This document shows, piece by piece, positions 54,404-64,000 of a stretch of 64,000 bases of DNA. The translations under genes were made by a program, and so were the position numbers. Under the pieces are notes generated by a model. It was not told where the DNA came from. It did no database searches and worked only from the letters and a program-made list of their open reading frames with translations. The DNA lies in assembly GCF_003073045.1 (NCBI RefSeq), contig NC_037599.1, forward strand, positions 4,910,247 to 4,974,246. Direction: 5' to 3'. How positions within the stretch are numbered: position 1 is the stretch's first letter; every line of letters begins with the position of its first letter. Source of the DNA: Pomacea canaliculata (lineage: Eukaryota; Mollusca; Gastropoda; Architaenioglossa; Ampullariidae).

Positions 54404-54673
54404 GTATCGTGGATGGGACATGCAAAAATATTGTTGCAAATAATTCGCACAGACGGTAACATTACGATTCAGAAAAATTTGCAGAAATGTGATAGCTTGC
54501 TGTTTACATGAAAAATTTATTGTTACTGACACTAGATGGCTAGATGCTGGAGAGATCAACTTGGATTTAATGTGCTCACGACTGCTTTTCTGAAGACTGC
54601 GTGTTGAATTGTGAACTAAGCTGTGCACCATTCAGTTTGAAAATGTAAATATGTTTAAATAATTCTGTTTCAG

Positions 54674-57600
54674 ATGTATTCGGCGAGCGCTAAAATTATC
54701 AAGCCTCATGGCGCAAAGCCTGATGAGTTCGAATCGTCCATCTCTCAGGTAAATTTTAAAGAAATCATCCTAGTTTGAGCAGTAAGTTGTATTTTGCTTC
54801 TTACTTATCACTGACATATACATGGGTGTTTGCTTCATATATTTAAGAGAAACTTTTATTAAAAAAAAAACAACTCGTAGCAGGTGATGCTTTTGTTGAT
54901 AGAACTACCAAAATACGGTCTAACGCTTTTCCTGAATTTACATTTTTGGGGGTTTCCAGGCCCTGCTGGACCTTGAGATGAACAGTGACTTGAAAGCATC
55001 TCTTCATGAATTATACATCACAGGGGCAAAGGTAAGTTCTCTGGCAATGTTCGACTGAATAATGGTGACTAGTTTCGGCAAAGGTTTCTAGCCCAATGCC
55101 CTAAAGGGCTGTGAACAGTTTACCAACTGGTTTGATATTTAGTTCCACTACTACTTTCCTGCATAAAAGTAAATTTACAAGCCGCATATTCGTTTAAACC
55201 TTGGCACCACTAGAGCTTTTGTGGTATGCTGTTTTTAAAATACAGTATTCTTGTTGGTTGCCAGTGATGACCAGTTATCCCTGTCAGATTTTTGAAAGCT
55301 GTTGATACATTCAAGTCAGACTGAGGCAGCCTTACCTATGCATTAGTTTTAGATCTATATTTTATCCAAGATTAAAGCAACAATAAGCTTAGGGCGATGG
55401 GCCACAATCATTGCTTTGCTGACATGACCCAAGAATAGTAAAATGAATTTTCTTGGGTATTTGGTGTCACTAGAGTAAAAGTAGGCAATCCTTACTGTTA
55501 TTGCAAAGTTCAAGTTTTTCTATTTCCAAAAATTTGTAGGTTTCTTGGTATAGTATTTACCTGAGAGCAGCAATAATAAAAAAGCATTGTTCACTGACAT
55601 CATCACCTTAAAATACACCACAATTGTTTTATTATGTAATTTTACTTTTATACCTTGCTTAAAAGGAGTTAAAAAATAGCAGATGAAAGCAACGTTACCA
55701 TAAAATTAGTCATACAAAGAAGCTTGATAGCTTCAGCATCTTTCTGTTAGTCTTATACTACTCGCGCACCCATCTTGTGATCTTCAGATAATCATTTTAT
55801 TTTTATGGAGGCGTACAGAAGATATAGAAATTGTTTTAAAGTGGATTGCAACCATTGGTTTTTTTATTATTATTATACGCCCGATCTTGTCTTGCAGAAG
55901 TTCTGAGGGCAAGATGCCACTTTTATACACCTTCTCCAACCCGTTCCCTTGTTTCATCCTTTCAGTGGTTTGGGCTTTTGTAGTATGCTGTTGTCAGGTT
56001 AATCTTTAAAATACGATGGCTTGTTGGTTGCCAGTGATGAATAAAGTTATCCCTGTCAGATGTGAAATCTGTTGATACATGCACGTCAGACTGAGGCAGC
56101 CTTATCTAAGTGTTTGTTCTAAATTGTATTTTATACAAGATTAAAACGACAATAAGTTTTCATCTAGCTTACTTATTCATAGTTTCCATACACTGTTAAC
56201 CAGGACAGGTGGATAATAGCTCGCAAAATGTATCTTAAGACAACTGTTGTAAAGTTTTTGTTAAGCTTATTGGTATGTGGGTTTGTTTGCAGCATATGCA
56301 CATATTTAGTCTTGTACTACTCGCGGGTCCGTCATTAGATATACAAACGCTTGTCTGTTTTGGAGGTGTACAGAGAATATAATGGAAACTTGTCTTAACT
56401 TGTGGATTGCGAGTATCTTAATAGGCCGGATCTTGTCTTGCAGGAAATAGATGTCCAGGGCAAGAAGGCTATCATCATCATGGTGCCTGTTCCTCAACTA
56501 AGGGCATACCAGAAAATCCAGACGCGCTGGGTTCGTGAACTAGAAAAGAAATTTTCTGGAAAACATGTTGTTTTTATTGCTCAGGTTTGTATTTTTACTC
56601 GATGTTCTAGGTGTGCATTTGTTGTTTCTAAAATTAATCATTTTGTTAGAAAATAGTCTTATGGTTGACTTTGCGTTAGTATCTCAATCTAATAGTCTAG
56701 TTTTCATGATCCAGCCCACTCTTCTCCGTGCTCCCCAAGTCATCCTTGTCCATGACTTTCATTCATGATTGCCACAGTGTGTGTGTAACTTACCTCCATA
56801 TGGGCAATTGTGCACTGCAGGTTATTATCAGCATACATAATTTAAAGTAGATCATCCTGCGGCCTGTGCTTTTGCATTTTTCCACCTTCAATAATACTAG
56901 ATTTTTATCTTCTTTTTTTTTTATCAGAGGCGCATCCTTCCTAAACCAACACGTAAAAGCAGAAGGAAGAACAAGCAAAAGCGTCCCAGAAGGTAAGCAT
57001 TTTTTCTCAATGAATGATAAAGTAGAATGCTGCTTTCGTTCGCATTGTAAAGAATGTAATGTCACCTCCAGGGCAAGAGCAAAGAGTCTTGTTTGGTGAT
57101 TTTGTTCATAATCAATGGAGGCCACATAAATATCAAGTTAAATCCCAGCACCTTTTTCATGTAGAGTGTGTTGGTTCATGCCTTGATTATATTTTCCAGC
57201 TACTGAGATCTCAAACAGTGGTCTCGATTTAATTTCTGGATTATGCTATTGCACGCATTCGCCCTATATTTGCTACATTATCTTTTATATTTAGAGTGAT
57301 TTTTTGATTGAAAGAAAATTTTGTCTATACTTTTGCTAGTGTGTGCTCTTTTCAAAATCGTTCATTTTGCATAAGGTGCTACGCAACTAGCATTTTGGTC
57401 TTTCTTTAGACAGGTGCAGGGTGGATTTTTTGTTGTTTTGTTTTTGTTTTTGTTTTTTTTTTTTGGGCATGGGCACATAACTGTACTGTGTGTGTAAGCA
57501 TGTACAGTCCCGACTCTATATCTTAAGTACCTTGAGGGAAATCCATTTTACCAGTCTGGCAAGAGCTGGGGTCAGCAATTTCAGGTTTAATTAGTATGGC

Positions 57601-58549
57601 ATTTAGCATTATTTGTATTTGTCTTTCATAGTTTTTAACTGGTTGATCACTTAATTATCTTTAAATTTTTTGCAGCCGAACACTTACCATGGTTCACGAT
57701 AATATCCTTGAAGACTTGTGCTTTCCAGCTGAGATTGTTGGCAAGAGAATACGTGTCAAGCTGGATGGCTCACGCCTGATCAAGGTTCATTTAGACAAGA
57801 ACCAACAAACAACAGTAGAACACAAGGTAATTTTCATTGAGGCTGTTAACCATTTCAGAGTTTCAGCGTTCACCTCCAGGGCAAGGGCAAAGTGTCTTGT
57901 TCAGTGATTTTGTCCATAATCAATGGAGGTCACATAAATATCAAGTTAATCCCAGCACCTATTAATGTAGAGTGTTGGTTCATGCCTTGCTTACATTTTC
58001 CAGCTGCAGAGATTGTTGTATGTAGCTGTTTGTCAGGTTTCAAAATCACCTTCCTCTTTATGAAGGTGAATGAAGCGCAGAGAGGTGGCTGGTAGCCCAG
58101 TTGTGAATTACATTTAGCCAGGATATTTACGTTTCAGTAAAAAAACATTGCTGCATCTAGCTTTGTGTGTGGGAGAAAGTTTACTGCTTACTAGTTTTCC
58201 ACCCACTTGGTTACAGAAGCATTACCCAAACACATTTATGCAAGGAAAGGTTGAATTAATATTGTACTGAAATACCAATGCATGTGTTTTAAATCTTTCA
58301 GCCATCTCTTGATATTTTATGTTCCAACATCTTTTGTGTTTCCCATGTCTCAAGGGGCTGCAGTGGGGTAATCATACTTCTTTGACTCATAAAGATTCCT
58401 ATATATATATAGGCAACAAATCATGATACTGTACTATAACTGAAACACTAAAATAATTTTTTTTTCACCAGCTGGACACCTTTTCTGCTGTCTACAAAAG
58501 ACTCACAGGCAAAGATGTGATTTTTGAATTCCCCGAGTGGGTTCTTTAA
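54674..58549 (+). CDS. RPS7: 40S ribosomal protein S7 (eS7)
   Basis: Coding exons 54674-54748, 54960-55031, 56444-56584, 56928-56992, 57676-57826 and 58472-58549 join to 193 aa. A non-coding exon (54372-54403) splices exactly to the ATG. eS7 is a small-subunit protein needed for 18S rRNA maturation. Diagnostic blocks: [112 protein letters not shown] and the C-terminus FEFPEWVL. Length and sequence match animal S7 throughout. Introns 3, 5 and 6 host snoRNA candidates, as RPS7 introns do in other animals. Confidence 0.98.
55256..55331 (+). ncRNA. box C/D snoRNA candidate, copy 1
   Basis: A terminal stem (ggttgcc / ggcagcc) closes a C box (GTGATGA, 55264-55270) and a D box (CTGA, 55321-55324). 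The guide agttatccctgt lies directly before a D'-like CAGA. It is complementary to the universally conserved large-rRNA sequence acagggataact of the peptidyl-transferase region. The D'+5 rule points to the G that is G2446 in E. coli and yeast 25S Gm2815, known to be guided by yeast snR38. It sits in RPS7 intron 3. Confidence 0.75.
55880..55920 (+). pseudogene. ghost copy of RPS7 exon 4 splice region
   Basis: The sequence cgcccgatcttgtcttgcag then aagttctgagggcaagatgc mirrors the real acceptor and start of exon 4 (gccggatcttgtcttgcag then gaaatagatgtccagggcaa). It is what remains after a tandem duplication that also carried the box C/D snoRNA. Confidence 0.65.
56026..56101 (+). ncRNA. box C/D snoRNA candidate, copy 2
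   Basis: Same design as copy 1: ggttgcc / ggcagcc stem, C box GTGATGA, guide agttatccctgt, D' CAGA, D box CTGA at 56091-56094. The 12-nt guide is identical while flanking positions differ, which argues that the guide is under selection. Confidence 0.75.
57065..57194 (+). ncRNA. box H/ACA snoRNA candidate, copy 1 (RPS7 intron 5)
   Basis: Hairpin 1 is closed by cctcca/tggagg with an inner caaga/tcttg stem. An H box acataaa (ANANNA) follows. Hairpin 2 is closed by atcaag/cttgat with an inner ccagcac/gtgttgg stem. ATA stands in the ACA position, three bases before the end. The pseudouridylation target is not worked out. Confidence 0.6.
57873..57998 (+). ncRNA. box H/ACA snoRNA candidate, copy 2 (RPS7 intron 6)
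   Basis: Same two-hairpin layout as copy 1: cctcca/tggagg stem, H box acataaa, second hairpin with ccagcac/gtgttgg. Here there is a true ACA (57993-57995). The two copies agree over about 125 bases although the surrounding introns do not. Confidence 0.65.
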
Positions 58550-58583
58550 GTCTTGCAGTGACTGTTTTAAAAAAAAAAAGTGA

Positions 58584-58589
58584 AATAAA
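58584..58589 (+). terminator. RPS7 poly(A) signal
   Basis: AATAAA 35 bases after the stop, giving the very short 3' UTR usual for ribosomal protein genes. Confidence 0.8.
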
Positions 58590-58599
58590 CACAGTGAGT

Positions 58600-60050
58600 C
58601 TTAAGATCTCTCTTGTTTTTTGTTATGTGCATAATTTTTTTAAAACAAATGTTGCTGTCATATTTTAAAACTTAAACATGTTTGCATTCAGGAAAGCCAC
58701 TGCTGTGCATAAACATTATCCTCATTTCTTGTTTGAAGGAGTTTAGTACATACAGCTATTAAGACTTCATGTTGAGGCAGGTCTTTGTAAACCAAAGGTT
58801 AAACTGGTGAGAATGGGGACCAGCTGAGAAAGGAAGAACCGAAATCTGCAGACTTCCCCTCTTTGCAAAATTGGTGTGGATCAGGTTTTGTTAAGACTGC
58901 TGGAGTATGTAAAGGATGGCACAAAGTTTGTGCCTGCTAACATTAATCTGTGTAATTATATATCATATGGTTAAGATCTTGCATGTTAGAGCCAGGAATG
59001 CATTCTGAAAAAAATGACGCAAATATATTTAAAAATTTAATAACTTGCACTTCACCTTAAGATATCTGTTACCTTAAAAAGGTGGCAACATAACTGCTAT
59101 AAAATTTCTAATGTTAGGATCAGGTTACAATGAGTTGCAGTGAATGCTAATTTTCATAAATTAACAAATGTTGCTTTAGAGTATTTGATGCCAGCAAATG
59201 TTGAGGTTCAAAAGGGATGGAAAAAAATCTGGAACATTAGTTCGTTTGTTGCATAACATTGTCATCAGACTTTTATATGGCTTATCCAGTCAAGGGTAAA
59301 GTGTGAAATACAGTGCCTGGGTCACAAAAATCCTGAACTTGCATGGAAAATTTAATACAAAATGAGCACATAAAACCTCTTCATTTTGCATTATCACCAT
59401 TTCAATTGCAGATAACTTTTTGAGTTTGTTTTTAACTTGAATGGTCAGCACCTTTTTTAGCAAAAATAAAGGTCATACAAGGGTTACATCAAGGCCCTTA
59501 TATTCTGCTGGTTACATCCAGCCTTGTCTGCATTCAAGTCTGGCCACTGATGTTTTTAATTTTAAACATAAATTTGAGAACAGCATCTCACACCATTTCC
59601 AATTGTGCAAATCATGTAAGATGAAAGTTTTAAAGACTGAGTAATAAAAGCAGAAAGTGATTATCTGATATGAATATAAATAATACTTTGATAGAAGTGC
59701 TATCATATAACAGCACCCCTTAACATGTAATTATCAACATTTCAATGTGATCAAATTCTCAGCAACTGAAATCAGGATGGTGCAGATCATATGAGAAATC
59801 TTTTAGTCTGATTATTTCATTGTCTTCGATTGGTATCACAGCCTAGTTCAATCATTTTCAAAACAAAAGAGAAATATTCTTAAACATCAAAGAAGATGCG
59901 AATACAGCATTTGAAATGCAGGAAGTCACAGCCACAGATCTGATGATGCTACACAGTCATAAGGCAAACTGGTAATTTCCTTTTGTGTTCTTTGGAACTG
60001 TGGTTGAAATGATTCTCATTTGCTTAAGCGAAAAAAATCTGTTGTACCCA
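58600..60050. other. convergent spacer RPS7 / PEX13
   Basis: AT-rich, with no coding exon, repeat family or RNA gene recognised. The right part is presumably PEX13 3' UTR. Confidence 0.35.
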
Positions 60051-60053
60051 CAC

Positions 60054-62662
60054 TTAAGACTGATTATCTGCCTGCTGATCCAAGATATCACTGGCTTCCA
60101 AGTCTGAAGGGTTCTGATCATCCAATCTAAAGTTCACAGCTGAAGCCTGATCCAATGACAGTTTATCAGAGCTGCTAAAGATGGCATCCATATCGGCGAT
60201 GCTAGCTAAAGATGACAAATTGTTGCCTGGACTGGATCCAGGTGCAGCAAGGCTAGGACAACTGCCACTTGAGTTAACAGGTGATGCTATGGATGGGCCA
60301 CCCGCTGGCTGGGTGGCAGAGCTTTTTGCTGTTGGGTTGGAAGGGACACCTTGCCTTTGGCCAAGCACTTTGATATAGGTGGCAGGCACCAATCCCGTCT
60401 TTTGACCATCCACACTTGCCAAGAGCCAACCTCGTACTTGGGGCTGTTGCTCTGTAAACAAAGGAAACCAATTCAGCGTATGTCTCTTAAACCTACAGTC
60501 AAGACAAAAGAAGCACCTGCAAAAAATCTGTCGCATCTACTGGATCAGTGATTGGATTAATTGTGCACGAAAAAATGTTCACAGCACTAGGCTACATTAT
60601 TACCTAACCTAACTAAAGCTTTAAGAAAGGTGGACAAAAATTTTTTAAATGCAGAAATATCCATTGCATACCTTTTGGTGCTATAATAATATGCTGTCCA
60701 GCAGAAAATGATAACTCCTCATCACTACGAGCAGAGAAGTTGTAGAGAGCTTGACCAGCATAGTGGTCAACCTCTCCCTTGGCCCAGCTTTCTTGCTCTG
60801 ATTAAGGATCAGAATATGGCATAAAATGTAATGAAAACTGCTTATTTACAGCACAGGATGCATCTTTTTTCATTATAACAGAGACTTTATTTTCAATGGT
60901 ATGCTGGCAAGGTAGACTGATTTGATAACAAGTCAAGAATTGCTCTGCAGTGAATATCCAGAAAGTTATTCTGACATAAAAACAATGAAATACGTTCCTC
61001 AATCATGTATTGTTAACATGCAAAGGTAATTAAACAAGTTAATGTTCCAGTTGATATCACTTTAAATATGCCGCATAATTTTCAGGATAATTTTAATAAA
61101 ACTGTTACGCAGCTTCATGAATATATTAATCATGAACAACTATTAGTGAAAACAATGAGTTTGCACCTTAATAACATAGAAAAGGTTAACCTACGGGAAG
61201 AACTTGAGAAAGATGAAATGAGTTTCCAGATCAGCCATGGTCCGCCAAGAATGATTCCAAAGAACATAAAGATGGGCCAGGAGCTTTTCTTTGGGTCACT
61301 GTTGGTTCCTGCTGGAACAGCACTAGCTACTTGTTGCACTGCTGCTTTCCACTCTCTCTCTGCTTCCCCAGGAGGGCGTAATCTTAGGAATTCAAGCAGC
61401 CGTCTCACAAAATAGCGCAGAGTACGAATGAATGCCAGTGCTGAAAATATCTGCATTAGCTGAGTGCGGAGTCGTGAAAAATTATCTGCAACGCCAATGA
61501 CTGCTCGAAATGAGCTATAAACAGCCTGAAAAGATGAGTCCAGCATCATTGACACAGAGGTAAAGGCTTGCACGATGCTTTCAATGGACTGGAAAGCAGG
61601 TCGTGAGTTTTCTTCTGCAACACGTGCAAAACTGCTTCCAGAAATATCAGTATGTGAGCCAAACCGGTTATAACCATAGGGTCCATAACCTCCAAAACCA
61701 CTATAGGGACTGTACATTCCCCCGCTATAACCAAATGGTCCACCAAAACTGGAGTAACCCCCATATGATGAACCAAAACGGCTGATGTTGGTGCTAGGGC
61801 GTGGTGGCAGAGGAGGTGGTGTGGTTTGTGTGACTGCTGGTGAAGCACCAATTCCTGAAGGTAATGTTATCCCATCAGGTGGTCTGCTGCAAACAAGAAA
61901 CACATTGTGTCATGGCCTATGCTAGTTAAAAATGAAAAGAAGACGTTTACACAATCCTAGATAACATAATATACTTGATTATGCTGATGTGGATAACAGA
62001 ACTGACCTTCACATTAGCAAGGTGACCAGACGTTTCGGGGGCGAAAGCTGCCGATGATGGTGTCCTCATCAAAACGCCGAAAAAGTGATTTTTAAGACAG
62101 CAAGTGTCCGCCAAATGCGGGACGTTCACTACATTAAGAATATAAACAGGGATTTCAAACATAAACTTTTCTTTCAACAACATTTTCAGTCATTTACTGC
62201 TTAAAAAAAAATAGATGATAGGATTTTCAGCATGTTATATGCAAAATTTATCAAGTCATAACTTTAATCACTGAAAATCGTGATTACATGCTATTAGTGT
62301 ACTTTGGACTGGCTACATCAACTGCACGAATTAGCAAGCCACTAGCAGCATGCTAGTAATTGCGTCACTTCATTCTACGAGAATATTACCACTATTACAA
62401 TTTGACTTTCCAACCAAGTTCGCAAAGAAACGCTAAAGCAGTCAATTAAGTCACTTTTTATTTTACTAACTTCATTTGAGTTTTGCTCATTTCGGAATCA
62501 TTCATTTCACAGTTTTCTAAATTAACACGTGGTAAACTTATATTAAAGGAAGGGTATTATAATAGGTTCTCCACATTACCTCGACATGTTGTTTCCGAGC
62601 ACAGATGACGAATTCTGATGGTTTATTCCTGGTCTTTCCCAAGGCTTCAAGGGAGCCGCCAT
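60054..62662 (-). CDS. PEX13: peroxisomal membrane protein peroxin 13
   Basis: Four exons: 62662-62580, 61883-61195, 60797-60672, 60451-60054, in frame to 431 aa. PEX13 is the docking-complex component that, with PEX14, receives PEX5-bound cargo at the peroxisome membrane. Features: KPWE motif near the N-terminus; Pro-rich PPPLPPRP; a Tyr/Gly-rich segment with YGGYSSFGG and GYGPYGYNRFG; the conserved FQSIESIVQAFTSVSMMLDS; a membrane helix WPIFMFFGIILGGPWLIWKL; and a C-terminal SH3 domain (ALYNFSARSDEELSFSAG, VRGWLLASVDGQKTGLVPAT). A Ser/Asp-rich tail of about 100 residues follows. Exon 2 must use the GTAGGT donor (61194), not the GTTAAC four bases on, to match exon 3. The exon 2 acceptor is a cagcag tandem (NAGNAG), giving plus or minus one Ser. 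Confidence 0.95.
62010..62135 (+). repeat. dispersed element end (GGTGACCAGRCGTTTCGG family), copy 2
   Basis: Plus-strand caaggtgaccagacgtttcg, then ggggcgaaagctgccgatga and gatggtgtcctcatcaaaac. It is related to 43715-43835 and lies in PEX13 intron 1. No coding capacity. Confidence 0.55.
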
Positions 62663-63744
62663 GTTTCGTCTATGTAAGAGAGATAATCCATCAACAACCA
62701 GGATTCTTGAAGGTTGTGCCCCCTTTACCCTCTCTGTCGTGAACCTCTAATGATACGAGATGTTTACAAACACAGAAACCTTTAGCATCACACTTTGTGT
62801 GTGCTCACCACGTTTATTACACACGAAATTCCACAATTCCGTGTTGTCAGAAGGCCAGCACCTCCTGGAATTTGTTTACTTCCCAGTTAGTGCAATCTAG
62901 AGATAGTATGGGGATTAGCGTTCAGCAGGGACGTATTGCATTTACTTCTCACTATAATCTCATGGTCTATGGGAGTCCAAGAGGGATTTTTTTCATAATG
63001 TTCTTTCACTATTTATACAATGCCATTTATAACTATTGAAGGCATTCTATAGCTAAGCAATTTATTCCATAATTATGAATTCATTCTAACTGCCCCCCCC
63101 CCAAAAAAAAAACAAAACAAAATACAAAAAAATAATCTCTTTACTCGCCCAGGTAGCATAGGGCAACTAAATTCTATAGCTATAGCATGCATTCTAGCTA
63201 CGCAACTTAATTCCATAATTTATATGAAGGAATTCTGTTGTAGATTTTATTGAGTAATTATGTTATATAATATATACAATTAAATTGTATGCGGAACAAG
63301 ATTCGTATGTGATTCACTCCGGTCAGGTAAAAGGTTAATTCGTTTTTATCCTGGATGTATTCATTAACTGCAATCCACATCGTCAGCAAAACGCTATTAA
63401 GTTTGAGTTTCCTTCTTTTGTACTGGTAGTGTCGAGGATCCTCCGAAATCAGTGTCATCATTGTCGAGGAAAAAATAACCGCATCCTGCTGGTATCCATC
63501 TGTCTCAGCCCAGCTAGTGCTATCTGGGACTGTGCACTGGTGCGATTCAAAAGGTCATGCAGTACGGTTACGTTGCCGTCGTGACCCATAGGTGCCGTCT
63601 TGATGCGCACCAAAGGCCTCACTACCACATTCAACACGAGTGGTTCAGCTGTGTGGTGAGAATTATACTCTTCTTCATCACGAGGACAGCGTGTTTTCTT
63701 GAGGTCAGCCGCTGGCCATGGTGTTCACAGTAACATTTTCTCTC
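62663..63744. other. PEX13 upstream region
   Basis: No coding exon is recognised. It includes a C7/A10 homopolymer junction near 63094-63110 and a diverged agcatagggc motif at 63136-63170 related to 41121-41154. The PEX13 promoter is presumably just right of 62662, with no TATA box. Confidence 0.35.
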
Positions 63745-63850
63745 ATTTCCCTTCTTTCTCTGTATGTGTCATCTGATTACAGGGCTGGCTGCTTCGCCGT
63801 GATGTAGCCATAGTTGCTGACGGCGTAAAACACAAATCCACCCCCTCTCT
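63745..63850 (+). repeat. 3' half of SINE family A
   Basis: Reads ctttctctgtatgtgtcatc, tgattacagggctggctgct, then gttgctgacggcgtaaaaca, followed by a C/T-rich run. This is the tail half of the family; the tRNA-like head is missing. Confidence 0.7.
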
Positions 63851-64000
63851 CTCCCTTCCCTGACCAGTCCAGAAGAACAAGAAAAAAAAAAAAAATCCCA
63901 AGTCTTGTATCTCTTGATCATATAAACTAGTTTAATACTTTAAATTATACCAATTAGATGTAGGTAGACCGGGCTGGAGCCATTTTGTATGTCTATATCT

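Noticed and set aside
57689-58095. Open frame continuing past RPS7 exon 6
   Set aside because: It reads through the donor at 57827 into the H/ACA snoRNA region.
61191-61194. PEX13 exon 2 donor GTTAAC
   Set aside because: It leaves phase 2 while exon 3 needs phase 1; the GTAGGT donor four bases earlier fits.

Overview
The window is nuclear animal DNA, most likely from a mollusc and probably a gastropod. The evidence is AT-rich intergenic DNA, compact genes with many introns, several copies of two tRNA-derived SINE families, and ordinary metazoan housekeeping genes. The species cannot be named from sequence alone.

Layout, left to right. (1) 123-623 (+): the last two exons of an unrecognised gene with a long 3' UTR. 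(2) 3814-14458 (-): a secreted protein with a signal peptide, one LDL-receptor class A module, a Thr/Ser-rich stretch and about 29 EGF modules. Its 17 coding exons join in one frame (1311 aa). (3) 15978-20718 (+): ATPAF1, an F1-ATPase assembly factor. (4) 22.8-27.1 kb and 31.3-35.5 kb (+): two tandem TATA-driven genes for secreted proteins. They look like Cu/Zn-superoxide-dismutase folds that have lost their metal-binding histidines and gained Gly/Gln/Ser/Pro repeats. (5) 37709-43326 (-): palmitoyl-protein thioesterase 1 (PPT1). (6) 44.0-46.1 kb: an intact three-exon gene assembled from PIF/Harbinger parts, next to a Harbinger transposase remnant on the other strand. (7) 48530-54277 (-): RNase H1, head-to-head with (8) 54372-58.6 kb (+): ribosomal protein S7. 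The RPS7 introns carry two box C/D and two box H/ACA snoRNA candidates. (9) 60054-62662 (-): peroxin PEX13.

Reading frames were checked by joining exons at visible GT/AG (or GC/AG) sites and following the codon phase. The EGF gene, ATPAF1, PPT1, RNASEH1, RPS7, PEX13 and the Harbinger-derived gene close without a break. SOD-like gene B closes only with a 28-nt micro-exon, and gene A keeps one unresolved junction. The housekeeping genes serve mitochondrial ATP synthase assembly, lysosomal depalmitoylation, RNA:DNA hybrid removal, translation and peroxisome import, and are not a functional cluster. The most novel material is the pair of pseudo-SOD secreted proteins, the duplicated snoRNAs of RPS7 and the chimeric Harbinger-derived gene.
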